DNA from: Pyricularia pennisetigena
Taxonomy: Eukaryota > Ascomycota > Sordariomycetes > Magnaporthales > Pyriculariaceae
Length of the DNA stretch: 64,000 nt
Direction of reading: 5' to 3'
NCBI RefSeq assembly: GCF_004337985.1
Contig: NW_021940920.1
Coordinates: forward strand, 418,549-482,548
Shown: positions 24,562-36,039 of the stretch, in pieces
Numbering within the stretch: position 1 is the first letter of the stretch
Layout: every line of letters begins with the position of its first letter
Translations under genes and position numbers: made by a program
The notes under the pieces: model-generated
What the model saw: only the letters and a program-made list of their open reading frames with translations
What the model was told of the DNA's origin: nothing
Databases searched by the model: none

Positions 24562-24579
24562 ACCTAACCCTACTAACCC
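24562..24579 (-). repeat. Two telomere-like units (CCTAACCCTACTAACCCTA)
   Basis: The plus strand reads CTAACCC TA CTAACCC TA, i.e. TTAGGG-type repeats on the minus strand with a slight interruption. Two units can arise by chance; they are recorded because fungal telomeres use TTAGGG. Confidence 0.3.
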
Positions 24580-25318
24580 TATGAGAGTGTATTACTGTAC
24601 TTTAGAGCAGGGGTATCGCACGCTAGCAACAGCCTGCGAATTCCCTGGGTCTAGAATAGTCTTGGTTGGGAATCCGATCGGATTAAGCACAGGGGTGGCG
24701 GCTGTTTCCTTTTTCCTTTTTTATTTTATTTTTTATTCCGGCGACGGGCAAAAACGGTTATTTGTTATTAACTAGCGACGTTTCTTTTTTTTTTTTTTTT
24801 TTTTTTTTTCCATGGCTACTCTTAGCAAAGAGACCCTGAGCGTCTACAGTTTATTTGGTCAATATGATCGACTCAAGATGTCAGCCGCATTAGTAACTAC
24901 CGCTCTTTTATTGCATCCGTAGATACCGAAATGGCGACTGATTGGCTCTGCACCAGACTCGGGATTAAATGCTTGCCATGGTGGTGGTGGTTTTGTTGTT
25001 GTTGTTGCTGCTGCTGCGGTGCGATGCTGACCATATGCTGTACCCACCTCAAACATTGTATTAGGAAAATAACAAACAAGACAAGAGGCAGAAAAAAAGC
25101 CCTGCAGAATCCTTATCTGTATCAGGGTCAGGCTTGCCGGCGGTCTCAGGGTGGTAAACTAGGCTTCTACCGGCGGTATCTGTGCTGACATGGATGACAC
25201 AGCCCTTCGCTAGTAGGGGCTTCGCGGCCCGTCAGCGGTCGAATTGTCCAGTCAGAGTAAGCCAGAGGCTGATTTCCTTGGCAGATCTCAATCAAGACCG
25301 CGTACAATTACTCGGTGG

Positions 25319-25349
<31 letters not shown>

Positions 25350-25516
25350 CCTAGCGAGTGGACGTGCAAAACCATGCCATGTGTTGCAGGCTACATTTAC
25401 CGAAGTCACTGGCATTAGTCATTGACGGAAGCTTTTGTCTTTNNNNNNNNNNNNNNNNNNNNNTCAAGCTAGCTAACTGACCAGGCGTCCGGAATCGACC
25501 GTCAGGAAAGGGATTG

Positions 25517-25547
<31 letters not shown>

Positions 25548-25640
25548 CCTAGCGAGTGGACGTGCAAAACCATGCCATGTGTTGCAGGCTACATTTACCG
25601 AAGTCACTGGCATTAGTCATTGACGGAAGCTTTTGTCTTT
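25319..25640 (+). repeat. Assembly gap (21 N at 25443-25463) inside a 124-bp direct duplication
   Basis: A T27 run plus 97 bp (25346-25442, starting GCTGCCTAGCGAG) ends at the N run. The same T27 plus 97 bp recurs at 25517-25640. Between the Ns and the second T run lie 53 bp (25464-25516) identical by eye to 36876-36928. This pattern is an unmerged contig overlap with a chimeric edge, not a biological tandem. Confidence 0.85.
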
Positions 25641-27456
25641 TGGCTGTGATTTTAGTGCAGCACTACGTATATTATATTAATCATTGCGTGGTTGAAATTT
25701 ACTATGTCCATAGCGTCCATCCCAATGGAACCTCAAATTATTCAGAAAGTAGCAGCTGGGCGAAACCCAGGGAAACACACCGTGGTAACCGGTCCCGCGT
25801 CCGAATCCCGGTACCACGTCATTTGTCCACTGGGGGTGGGGGGGTTTCTTTTTTTGAAATATTGATGGCTCCAGAACCCATGCATTTTCTTGTTTCAGAT
25901 TCCAATACCACAAGTTCGACTTCATCACACTCTTGGCCGGGGCGGTTTGTGGGAGGAGGAAACAAAGGCAATGGGTCTCCAAAACCCGCACAAGTACACT
26001 AGAAGGAAGCGAGGTCGTTTTGAATACCTCAGGCCAAGAAAGGGATAGTCAACATGGCAGTTACAGAATTCCCATGTGCAAGTTTCACGGGTAAAATTCA
26101 GAGCAATTGAATCAAGAAGCTCAGACGATCAAGCTGTACCAAGACCCTTTTGCTCGGCATGCAAAATTTTCCTTTTGACAAGTCCAACAGGAAAAGACGG
26201 GAAAAAAAAACTTGGACGTTGGACAGTGGAGCCCTCCCTGGCTTGGCTCGTAGAAATTTAACTAACCAAGTGCTCCCACGGACAGACTTATTTTTGTTTC
26301 GAGTTGACTGATGCCCAGAGTATAGATCTCCCAGAGGACACCTGTATCATCTCGAGTCCCGTCAAGATTTTACCAAGAACAGGAGCGGCGTTGCTTGGCA
26401 ATAATAGATCGTCATTGAACGCTCTGATCCCCGTTAGCCATGCATGCAAGGCCGGTTGGTTGGCAGTGCAGGTTTTTGGTGTGGACGCTGATCCCCAGGG
26501 GGCTGGCCGACGCCCCCGCCCCATTGACTGATGCTATTTCAAATTTCCCCCCATGCTCTGCTATCAAATCAGTGCAGTGCGTGCCTCCCACAGCGTCCAC
26601 GGTTACATTAAGAGCCGAAAACTGCTTTCGCATGCAGGGCATCTTTGTCTGCCTAGACTAGAAGTAGCACTGGAGTCGCTTCTCCAAATCTTCGCCCTGA
26701 TTGACACCTTGTTTCTTGTCTAGTGCTACTGCGAATTTCTTAGTGCGGCTAACCCGGTTCGCAAGCCCATATTATCGTCTTTTTTTTTTCTTTTCCTTCT
26801 CTAAAGTACTTCCTTTTTCGTTGTTTTTTGTTTACCTTTTTTTTTTTTTCCCTCTCTTCCCACCCAAGCCTTTCCCTTGTTTTACCAACACCCTTTCAAT
26901 CAATTCAGCATTGACGACATCCGATTCGTGGTCATTTCATTCAACCGGGTCTTGCCCCCGCTTTCTGAGCAGATACGGATAGCTAGGTCAGCCTGCAGCC
27001 GGCGGTTTGGTACCTTGGCTCTGTTCACCTCCTATAAACCAGGCCAAAAGCTACAAGAGCAAACATAAGGTGTTCGTGGGACTGACTCTTTGTTTTCTTG
27101 GTTCACGATTACTGACATGGGAGCTTTTTTTCCGCAGCAAAAAATCTGAACCACACCACAACTGCCACCAGCCGTACCGACGTAGCTTAATCCACCCACT
27201 TCCCGATCACTGATGGTTGCGCGCGTAATCCTCTGACGATTCCCAGCCAGTCCCCCTTTTTCTTCTTCCTGAAACAAACAATACAAAGCTGGACTTGACG
27301 CCCTCCGGGCAAGCTCACTCGAGGTGCAAGTTTGGTGTAACCTCCGGCTGATCGTCGACTACCACCAACCAACCTCTATCAGTCTTGGACAACATCAGTT
27401 CTTTTCCTTGAGAGAAGCCAACTCAAGGCTGCATATTTGCATCAACATTTATAATC

Positions 27457-28672
27457 ATGTTGACCTTCAAGCGCGCCCTCATTGCGGCCGCATTCTTTCT
27501 TACAGTCCTCTACCTCACAACAAGGCCAGCCTCGATATCACCGTCCACGACATTAACAAAAGGTGCCCAGGACGGCGCTGCTGATAAGCTCGCCGCAAAC
27601 TCGGCCAAGATAATTTCGGCCGCATCATCAACGGAAGATGGCAAGAGCAACAGCAGGCTGACCCCCGAGGCTCAGAAGCCCATGATGGATCCGACCATGA
27701 GCTTATACGACAAGCTGGCCTACCAATACCCATACGACGTCGAGACCAAATTCCCGGCTTACATCTGGCAGACGTGGAAGTGGACACCCGCCGACGGTGA
27801 ATTCAACTTCCGCGCGCAGGAGGCAACCTGGACAGAGCAGCACCCGGGCTTCATCCACGAGGTCATCACGGACACGGTTGCCGTCCACCTTCTGCGCCTG
27901 CTGTACGCATCGGTCCCCGAAGTGCTGGAGGCCTACGATGCTCTGCCGATGCCCGTGCTCAAGGCCGACTTCTTCCGCTACCTGATTCTGCTCGCCCGTG
28001 GCGGCATCTACACCGACATCGACACGTACGCGCTTCGTAGCGCCCTTGAGTGGATCCCCGAGAGCGTGCCGCGCGATACCCTGGGTCTGGTTGTTGGAAT
28101 CGAGGCCGACCCCGACCGACCCGATTGGGCGGAGTGGTACAGCCGTCGCATTCAGTTCTGTCAATGGACCATCCAGGCCAAACCCGGCCACCCGGTGCTG
28201 CGGGAGATTGTGACGCGCGTGACGCAGGAGACGCTGAAGCGCAAGCGCACGGGTCAATTGGGGGGGACGGCCGACAAGGGCGTCGTCGAGTTCACGGGCC
28301 CGGCCATCTGGACAGACGTCATCTTTGAGTACATGAACGACGAACGCTACTTCGACATGACCAACTCCAAGGGCGTCATTGACTGGCGCAACTTTACTGG
28401 CATGGAGATGCCCAAGCGGGTCGGCGACGTCATCGTGTTGCCCATCACCAGCTTCTCGCCCGGTGTGCAGCAGATGGGTGCCAAGGACTTTGATGACCCT
28501 ATGGCCTTTGTCAAGCATGACTTTGAGGGTTGGTACCTCCCCATTCTCTCATACTTGACATTGCTTGTTTGTCTGCGTCTTACTGACAGTGTTACTCGCT
28601 ATCTCTACAGGAACATGGAAGCCCGAGAATCTGCGTCACATTGGTGAGCAGAGGGAGGTGGATCAAAGATAA
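27457..28672 (+). CDS. OCH1-like type II glycosyltransferase (DXD, Gly_transf_sug family)
   Basis: Two exons, 27457-28528 and 28611-28672, with an 82-nt intron (GTTGGT donor, CTACAG acceptor); 377 aa. The short cytoplasmic tail MLTFKR is followed by a signal-anchor helix (7-21) and a Ser/Thr/Ala stem, typical of Golgi type II enzymes. The catalytic domain begins at FPAYIWQTWK (99-108). The DXD motif is D187-I-D189 in RGGIYTDIDTYAL, which binds nucleotide-sugar and metal. The C-terminus GTWKPENLRHIGEQ, produced only after splicing, matches the usual end of OCH1-like proteins. The family transfers hexose, in yeast Och1 an alpha-1,6-mannose onto N-glycan cores. Fungi carry several paralogues, so the donor and acceptor here are not determined. 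Confidence 0.9.
28529..28610 (+). other. Intron of the OCH1-like gene
   Basis: The donor is GTTGGT, a TACTGAC branch match lies at 28581-28587 and the acceptor CTACAG ends at 28610. The G+GA join gives Gly and restores the conserved C-terminus. Reading through the intron would instead give a divergent tail. Confidence 0.85.
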
Positions 28673-29823
28673 CTATACCCAAGCAACAGCACACCATAAA
28701 GCTATCATGTGTCTCTCTTTCTCTCTCTCTCTTTTTTTTTGTCTGAATTTACATGGCGTCTGATCATATCAGAAAGGGACAACTGGATCTTGCAAGCATT
28801 TCCTGTGGCGAACTATGGCGTTTTTCTTTTCTTTTTTTGTCAACCTGTACACGACTGAGGTATTTTGCCCTTGATACCCTGGGCTGAAGCATTTTTTTTT
28901 GTCTTTATTTTCTTCTGTTACCAACATATTGTCACGACTGGAGATACCACTATTACAAAGGACTGGCGGGCCAAAAATAGAGATAGACTTTTGGCGTGGT
29001 CGGGGGGGCACGCGAACCCCTGGTCTTGAATTCTCGAGACTTTTTGGACTGGTCCAAATCTGTCTAAACCAACAATGCGCAGATTTATGAATTTCAGTTT
29101 TTATTTATTTATTTATTCTTTGTGCATGTCAAGACTTGAAAGGCTGTTAAGAACTGAAACTGGGACGCGTGTATCCTTGAAGTATGGAGCAGTGTATATA
29201 TGTCTAAATATATATATATATATACTCACATGGCTCAGAGCTTCACAAGGGAAGCTGCAAGGAAGCCAACGAAAACACGAGAAAGATAAAATATATCCGG
29301 AGCCTATCAGAACCAGCGGATAGACAAACTTTTGCCAACTTGGTGAGCGCCTTGACGCGTTCGCAGCGCTTGGATCGGGGTGCCGACGGCGGTAGGTTTG
29401 CCACATCTGGGGGTGGTCGACTTGGCGGGGACGCTTTTGTACCCACAGCTGCTGGCGCCGAAGCGGGCGTATTACCGCGCCCCGGATTCGGTGCCGGCCG
29501 AACCTTGGGAGCGCCGAACCAATTCGGGCGCATTACCAAAACTGCCGTCATTTAAGTGTATAAATACATATAAACTACATAGCCTCGTGCAGCTTGCCTG
29601 CATATTGTACCAAAACAAGATATAAATAACTACCTTGTCGTCTCAGCTCATCGCAACAACGTTCATCTGAACATCAATTTTACTGCCAAAACAGGCCAAA
29701 GGGGCAACACACACCATACAACCAAAAGCGTCACAATAGTCATGAGCACGATAGTCACGAGGACAAAAGTCACGGTTTGTTTTTCTCCCCCATAGGCCCC
29801 CACACCGTCTCCAGCCTTGCAGC
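28673..29823. other. Intergenic region, no gene seen
   Basis: It holds T/C-rich tracts (28715-28740), TTTA repeats (29099-29116) and (TA)n (about 29208-29224). A compact GC-rich island at about 29340-29530 has frames of 70-100 aa with no recognisable motif. Confidence 0.5.
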
Positions 29824-30778
29824 ATGTCATCGATCAAGACTGTGTTCGTCTGTGGCGCCACGGGAACCCAGGGGGGAGCGCTTACCCGGCAGCTCCTCCC
29901 CAAGCGCGTCGTGGTGCACGCCATGACGCAGAACCCGTCGTCGGCGGCCACCAAGGAGCTCGAGTCCCTGGGAGTCAAGCTGTTCCGGGGCAGCTTCGAC
30001 GAGGAGCAAGTCATCGAGCGCGCCGTGCAGGGCGTCGACGCCATCTTTCTCAACTTGATGCTGGACCTCAGCAACCCACACGGCGACGTTCAGCACGCGC
30101 GCTCCATCATGCGGCTGGGCCGGGAAGCCGGGGCTGCGGCACATCGTCTACAGCAGCGGGCTTGCCACCGACAGGCTGCAGGCGCTGCTGCTGGGCCAGC
30201 CGCTCGCCGAGGGGAGCCCCCTGGTCGCGAGCGGCTTCTTCAACGTCAAGGTGGACATTGAAGATGCGGTGGCGGCGGCCGGGTTCGACGCGTGGGCCGT
30301 GATCCGGCCGGCCTTCTTCATGGCCGACTTTGTGCTGCCCAAGGTGGCCATGTACCCGGGGCTGGCCAAGACGGGCAGGGCCAACACGGCGTGGCGGCAC
30401 GACACGGTGCTCCCGCTCGTGGACGACGAGACGATTGGCGTGTTTGCCGCGGCCGCCGTGCTGGAGCCCCAGAGGTTTGACGGCAAGAAGTTGGACGTCG
30501 CCGACGAGCTGCGCACCCTGGATGAGTGCCTGGGCATGCTGGGGGACGCGGCGGGCAGGGACCTGAGGCTGGTGGAGCTGACGGACGACGAGGTCGAGGC
30601 CCGATCAAGTACCAACCTGTTTACGGCCGGGGAGGTGCTCACGAGAAGGCTGGCCGAGTGTCTCGACCTGGACGCCGTGAAGCGGTTGGGGCTGCCGCTG
30701 AGCAGCTTCGACAAGTTTTTGCAGAGGGAGAGGGATGCCATCTTGGCTACTTACAAGGACGCGCCGCCAAAGGCCTAG
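29824..30778 (+). CDS. NmrA-like NAD(P)-binding reductase with apparent +1 frameshift
   Basis: The ATG at 29824 begins a Rossmann-fold protein: GATGTQGGALTRQLL (residues 11-25) is the dinucleotide-binding GxxGxxG loop. The frame is family-like to REAG, then becomes Ala/Arg/Gln-rich nonsense. From CTG at 30134 the other frame continues the family pattern (LRHIVYSSGLATDRL, then GFDAWAVIRPAFFM) to the stop at 30776-30778. The switch falls on the G4 run at 30130-30133; one G too many explains it. Without it the protein would be about 317 aa, normal for NmrA-like proteins, which act as redox sensors or reductases. The change may be a sequencing error in a GC-rich run or a genuine inactivating mutation. 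The rest of the gene is intact, with no other stop. Confidence 0.72.
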
Positions 30779-31243
30779 CATGACGTAGCCGAGGTAGCCA
30801 CAATGCAATTGTTCATTTTCATTTTCGAATTTGTTGAATTGAACTATCCTTTTTTTTTTTTGTCTTTTTGCGGCGTTCGCTCCCGCTAAAATGTTACCTA
30901 ACAAGCCGTTGTTACGCATCCATCCCTCATCTCCAACTTTACCCCGCACGACAACAGACGGAGATGCAAGGGGATTTGCCCAGCGATTTCTTGTTTGGGT
31001 TGGTCAGTTTAAGGCCGAGGTTGCTCTTGTTTCTCCAATGATGCTTAGGGCCAGTCTAGTATTCGTTTTTTTTTTTTTTTTTCCTTGGCCTTTTCTTGTA
31101 TTCGTCAATTCCAGAGTCTCCAAGCTCAGCTTTTACTTTGGCAGTCTTGTACACTTTATTCGCCGTCGTTAATGACGGCGCGGAAGTGACCGACCGAAAA
31201 CTCGGTCAACATCCTGCTGCTATTGGCACTTGCACGCACCACC
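30779..31243. other. Intergenic region upstream of the acyl-CoA synthetase
   Basis: About 465 bases with T11 (30850-30860) and T18 (about 31065-31082) tracts, probably promoter sequence of the gene that follows. Confidence 0.45.
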
Positions 31244-33419
31244 ATGCCACCGTTTTTGCTCCGACCCTCGGGCCTTCGAGCCGGACCGAGGTTTAAATCA
31301 TTCGCTTCGTGCAGGTTTTCCGGCGGAAGGGCGGCATCAAGCCTCGCGTTCGGTCCAACTCAGGTATGAGCTACCCACCACCTCAGGTAAGAAACCTCGC
31401 AATACACTTCGCTTCTGGAATGCTCACCAGCCACACATCCTCACTCCCTCACAGCCACCACTTCTGACCGACACAATCCCCGAGCATTTCGCATCGATAG
31501 TGTCTAAATATGGAGATCGCCCGGCGGTGATATGCCGGTCGCCGTCAACGGGCGCGGAAGCCTTCCCAGCCCCGGCTCCAGTCCGCATCCCGCATGCACA
31601 GGAGACTGTTCTCTCGTACGAGGAGCTCGATCTCAGGTCAAACTCCTTGGCGCACTCTCTGCGGTCTCTTGGCGTCCGAAAGGGCGACCGTGTGGCTGTC
31701 AAGCTCGGGAACTGCCCGGAGTTTGCTGCACTCACATATGCCGTCTTCAAGTTGGGTGCCATACTGGTGCCCTTGAATCCGGCCTTTGGGGCCCCGCAGA
31801 TCGCTGCCGCCCTGTCCCACTTGAAAGCCAGCGTCCTCATCGTGGGTGCAGTGACTGATTTGGCGTACAAGCCATGTCGAGGGCGTGATAATCTTGCCTT
31901 GATCCAAGCTCTCGTTCCGAATCTCCAAGAAAGCGAGCTTGAATGTCCTGATATGCCCACTCTGCGACGAATCATTGTGGTCGATAACACCCCAAGCCAT
32001 CCGGGCGTGCCTCAGTTTCCACTTCCTTCACATCGCTCTCTGACACCTTACTCTTTGCTTCACGACGTTTCGTTGGTGCCGAATTCCTCCACCCGCAGAC
32101 CTATCGTCCCAGATGAGCCTCTGCGCGCAGATGAGACCATCAACATCCAATTCACTTCAGGAACGACTTCGTTACCCAAGGCGGCCATGTTGACACACAC
32201 TGGAATACTTAACAATGGCGCCCTCATCGCCTCACGCATGAACTTGACGCCTGCCGACAAGATTGTCTGCCCGCCACCATTGTTTCACTGTTTCGGATGT
32301 GTGCTCGGCTACATGGCAACTGCAACCACCGGCGCATCCATCATATTTCCCTCCCCAGCCTTTGATCCCAAAGCTACACTGCTTGCGGCATCCGAGCATC
32401 GCGCCACGGCCATATACGGAGTGGCCACCATGTTCGTTGCGATGCTGGAACTGCTAGCATCCGGCAAGGTATTGTCACCTGACCAAGCGGCCGCGCTACC
32501 TACGCATCTCCGAGGCGGCATCGCAGCAGGCGCATCGGTACCAGAGGCACTGATGCTGAGGCTGTTTGAAAAGCTCGGAGTCCCAGAGCTGGTCATCTGC
32601 TACGGGCAGACAGAAACGAGCCCAGTAAGCATAATGACGACGCCGTCAGACCCACTTGAAAAGCGTACCTGCTCTGTGGGCAAGGTAATGCCCCATACCG
32701 GAGTGAAGATTGTCCAACCGGGTGATCGGACGAAGATGGTACCTATAGGAGAGAAGGGAGAAATAGCGACAAGCGGATACCTCGTCATGCAGGGCTACTG
32801 GGGCGACGAGAAGCGTACAAAAGAGGACAGGTTATGGGCAGCCGACAACGACGATGGACTCGGCGCCCACGTGGAGCCGCTGGGGATAGGGAAGACGGTT
32901 CCAGAAAAGGAGGAGCAGGCGCGGCGCAACGGCCGCGTGTGGATGTTTTCGGGCGACGAAGGCGTCATGGACAAGGACGGCTACGTTGCCGTCACGGGAC
33001 GGATTAAGGACCTCATCATCCGCGGCGGCGAGAACATACACCCACTCGAGATCGAGAACTGCCTTTTCCAGCACCCCCTCGTGGCCGAGGCGAGCGTGGT
33101 CGGTGTCACAGACGAGCGTTACGGCGAGGTCGTCGGGGCGTTTGTAGTCCCGCACAAGGGGGTCAAGGTGGTCGAGGACCGACACGAGGCGCCTCCCAAG
33201 GGCGGGGTCGCTGAGCAAGAGAAGGCTGGGCAGGTCAAGAGGCTGGCGGACAAGGTGCTGACCAAGAACGACCTCAGGGACTGGGTGAAGACGAGGCTAT
33301 CTGGGCACTTGAGCCCCAGGTACGTCTTTTGGGTAGACGATTATCCCAAGACGGCAAGTGGGAAGATTCAAAAGTATAAGCTTAGGGAGACAGCCGCGCG
33401 GCTTGTCAGCGAAGCTTGA
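31244..33419 (+). CDS. Acyl-CoA synthetase (ANL superfamily, ACSF2-like), mitochondrial-type presequence
   Basis: Two exons, 31244-31363 and 31455-33419, with a 91-nt intron (GTATGA donor, CACAG acceptor); 694 aa. Exon 1 encodes 40 residues rich in Arg, Ser and Phe and lacking acidic residues, as in a mitochondrial targeting peptide. The conserved protein starts with PPLLTDTIPEHF. ANL motifs: the P-loop TSGTTSLPK (about 274-282; the usual TSGTTGxPK has Gly where this has Ser), GQTETSP, TGRIKDLIIRGGENI and the C-terminal PKTASGKIQ with the adenylation-reaction Lys at about 677. The family activates medium- or short-chain acyl groups to acyl-CoA through acyl-AMP. The reading frame running upstream of exon 2 is intronic: it has no ATG and lacks the presequence. 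Substrate is not predictable by eye. Confidence 0.9.
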
Positions 33420-34760
33420 GAGGTGGAGTCGGTATAACGGCCGCGGAGGGATCGTCCGATCAGCCTGCTTCTCGACAGTCAGTAATCGAAACAAGCTCGT
33501 GGGGCCACTGAACTGCATCATGGTTACTGAGCAAGTGGTGATTAATGCATTACGGAACAGAGCCGAGAGGTCGAGTCACCTGTCAAGCTGTGCCACTGAC
33601 AGGCATGTCATCGCCTTTTCTTTCCTCAATTTTTCCATGACTTATGCAAAAGCCGGCGCTTGGCTCGGCTGGAAAGCCAAGTTGAGTGATGGTCAGCAGG
33701 CCTTCTTTCAAAGAGGTATTTTTTTCCAATAGGTTTGCTTCAGAGCGTAGGTAAGGGCTGAGTAAAAAAAAAAAAACAAATAGCTCAGGCCCCGCAACCC
33801 CTGAATCTAATCCCAAAAAAGCCCAAAGTCCCAAGTGGCAAGGATACAGTAGCACTCCATCAAACCTAAACAACCTCATCCGCAGGATAATACCTAGGAT
33901 GTCTCGAGAGAGTTGTGTCTGGCTCTGATGTATGTGTGTTATAATTTTGAGTTCGACATGATGAAAACAGGAAGGGAGGATTTTCAATCACGACCATTTG
34001 CATTTAACTTGACGCCTGCACAGCTTTTCACAAGATGGCAGTCACAAACTTGAGGCGTTGCAAAAAAAGAGATCAAAAAAAAAAAAAAAATCAATCAAGT
34101 TACATGCTGTACACAGTACATCGCTGTCAGTTGCGACTGCGGGGCACCTCGGAAAAGCTCCATCAATACTACCGTAACTGTTTTTTGAATTTTGAATATT
34201 TCAGAAAGGCCAATGGGCACACAAATGGGTGGTTTTTTTTTTTTTGAGGCAACCGCGCAAACCGCACTTTATTTGCAGTACCATACATGCATGAAAGAAA
34301 TGGGTCTGGTTCCTCTTTTGGGATCTAACGACTGCAGAAATATCTCAGCTCAGCAATTACACAGACAAGACTCTAGCTTTCCATACGAACTCCGGTTGGT
34401 GTTTCCTCTGCTACTCCCCCCCCCCCCCCTTGACCCGCCGCCAAGCACACCCGCAATGCCACAATACGACCAATATTCCAACCAGTTTGGCGGGTGCAGG
34501 AGTCAGAACGACCGGGCGAAACAACTAAGTCGTTCCTGTTGAAAACAACATGGCTGCCAACGTCGCATCCTCTTTGCGCAAGAACGCACGGCATGCACCG
34601 AGGCAAAACATGTATAAAGGCCAGCAACCATCTCAGGACATTCTCAGAATGGATGGGCCTTTGAAGTACTTGTCTTGAGGATCAGCCAGCACCCCCCCAA
34701 GACTCGGCATCTTTCAAAGTGTCTCCTTAGCCTCTCTCGTCAACCCCCGGGCTCGCAAAC
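33420..34760. other. Intergenic region between acyl-CoA synthetase and protease
   Basis: It holds A-rich (33765-33780, 34075-34090) and T-rich (34231-34244) runs and a C11 tract (34418-34429). The final 150 bases are the protease promoter. No gene is seen. Confidence 0.5.
34613..34618 (+). promoter_or_regulatory. TATA box of the subtilisin-like protease gene
   Basis: TATAAA lies 143 bases upstream of the ATG at 34761, followed by a C-rich/CT segment (34688-34750). Spacing suits a TATA-driven secreted-enzyme gene with a leader of about 110 nt. Confidence 0.5.
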
Positions 34761-36039
34761 ATGGTTAACCTTGCTGTCATCGCCACCACCCTGGTGGGCG
34801 TGCTGCTGCTGCCGGCAGCCGTGCTGGGTGCGCCCGTCGACGTTGTCGACCACAACATCAAGGACCGGTACATCGTCACGCTCAAGCCCGGCGTGACCAT
34901 CGAGAGGCGCGAGGCCCACCTGGAACGCGTGGCCAGTCTGCACAAGCGTAGCCTGGGTCGCCGTGACTTGCCCGGCACGGAGAGCACGGTCACCATTGAG
35001 GATTTTCATGCCTACTACGGCAAGTTTGACGGCGCTACGGTGGAGGAGATCAAGAAAGACCCCGATGTAAGTTTGCTCCTCGTGGTCATTTAGTGAGCAT
35101 AACGAGGAAACATGAGCATTGACACCATAGATGCACCAGGTCGCCGCTGTGGAGCCCGACCAGATCTGGACCACGTCTGCCCAGGTGGTCCAGAACGGCT
35201 CAACGTGGGGCCTCGCCGCCATATCACACCACGGGCCCGGCTTCGACTCGTACATCTACGACGACGCCGTCTCGGGCGCCGACATGTACGCGTACGTCAT
35301 CGACAGCGGCATCAACATCGACCACGTCGAGTTTGGCGGCCGGGCGGTGCGCGGCTACAACGCCTGGGGTGGCGCGCACACCGACGCTAGCGGTCACGGG
35401 ACGCACGTCGCCGGCACCATCGGCGGCAAGACGTACGGTGTGTTCAAGGACGTGAACTTGATCGATGTCAAGGTCTTTGGCACATCGTCAAGCACGACGT
35501 CTATCATCCTGGAGGCCTACACGTGGACTGTCAACGATATCCTGAACAAAAACCGAACGGCCAAGTCAGTCATCAACATGTCGCTTAGTGCTCGCACCTC
35601 TGATGCCTACAGCGCCGCTATAGCCGCTGCATACAAATCAGGCGTGCTGAGCGTCGTCGCTGCCGGGAATGACAACTTGCTGTCTTCTAGTCGCTCGCCC
35701 GGATCCGCTCCCGAGGCCATCACCGTGGGTGCCATCGCTTCGGACTGGTCCGAGACCGAGTACTCCAACTACGGCCCCTCGGTCGACGTCCTGGCGCCGG
35801 GTACCTTTGTCCTGTCGGCGTACATTGGTAGCAACACGGCGACGGAATCCATGACGGGCACGTCGTCGGCCAGTCCTCATGTGGCCGGACTGGCGCTGTA
35901 TCTGATGGCACGCGACGGTCTGTCGAGCCCCGCGACTGTGGCTGATCGGATCAAGGAGCTGGCCACTCCTAACGTCGTGACGCTACTCAAGCCTGGCACG
36001 CCCAACCTGGTGGCTTTCAACGGCAACTCACTTGCTTGA
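34761..36039 (+). CDS. Secreted subtilisin-like serine protease (S8, proteinase K/cerevisin type)
   Basis: Two exons, 34761-35066 and 35131-36039, with a 64-nt intron (GTAAGT donor, CATAG acceptor); 404 aa. The signal peptide is residues 1-23 (ends AAVLG). The inhibitor-I9 propeptide follows (DRYIVTLKPG near 36-45, and a final HQVAAVEPDQ-type end about 104-113). The catalytic triad is complete: D160 (YVIDSGI), H191 (SGHGTHVAGT) and S347 (GTSSASPHVAG). The oxyanion Asn is in VVAAGNDN. Length and architecture match extracellular or vacuolar fungal proteinase K-like enzymes, made as zymogens that self-cleave the propeptide. The intron lies at the end of the propeptide-coding part, a position often seen in this family. 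The role (protein degradation for nutrition, or in plant tissue) is inference. Confidence 0.95.

Larger units (their letters stand above)
22513..27456. other. Long intergenic region with homopolymers, telomere-like units and an assembly gap
   Basis: Nearly 5 kb with no supportable gene; frames are under 150 aa and lack motifs. It includes an A-run block (24156-24189), T25 (24785-24809), a CTG/TTG tract (24998-25018), a duplicated segment with a 21-N gap (25319-25640), and T/C-rich tracts at 26780-26870 that may belong to the promoter of the next gene. Confidence 0.55.

Noticed and set aside
25346..25640. 97-bp direct repeat as a biological tandem duplication
   Set aside because: Copies flank an N gap and a chimeric segment; an assembly artefact is the simpler reading.
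25785..25830. tRNA-like T-arm (CCGAATCCCGG)
   Set aside because: No D arm, anticodon arm or acceptor stem pairs with it.
27703..28518. 271-aa minus-strand frame
   Set aside because: Antisense to the OCH1-like glycosyltransferase.
31230..31454. Upstream extension of the acyl-CoA synthetase frame
   Set aside because: It begins at a TTG, lacks an ATG and the intron signals are good; the separate exon 1 with a targeting peptide fits better.
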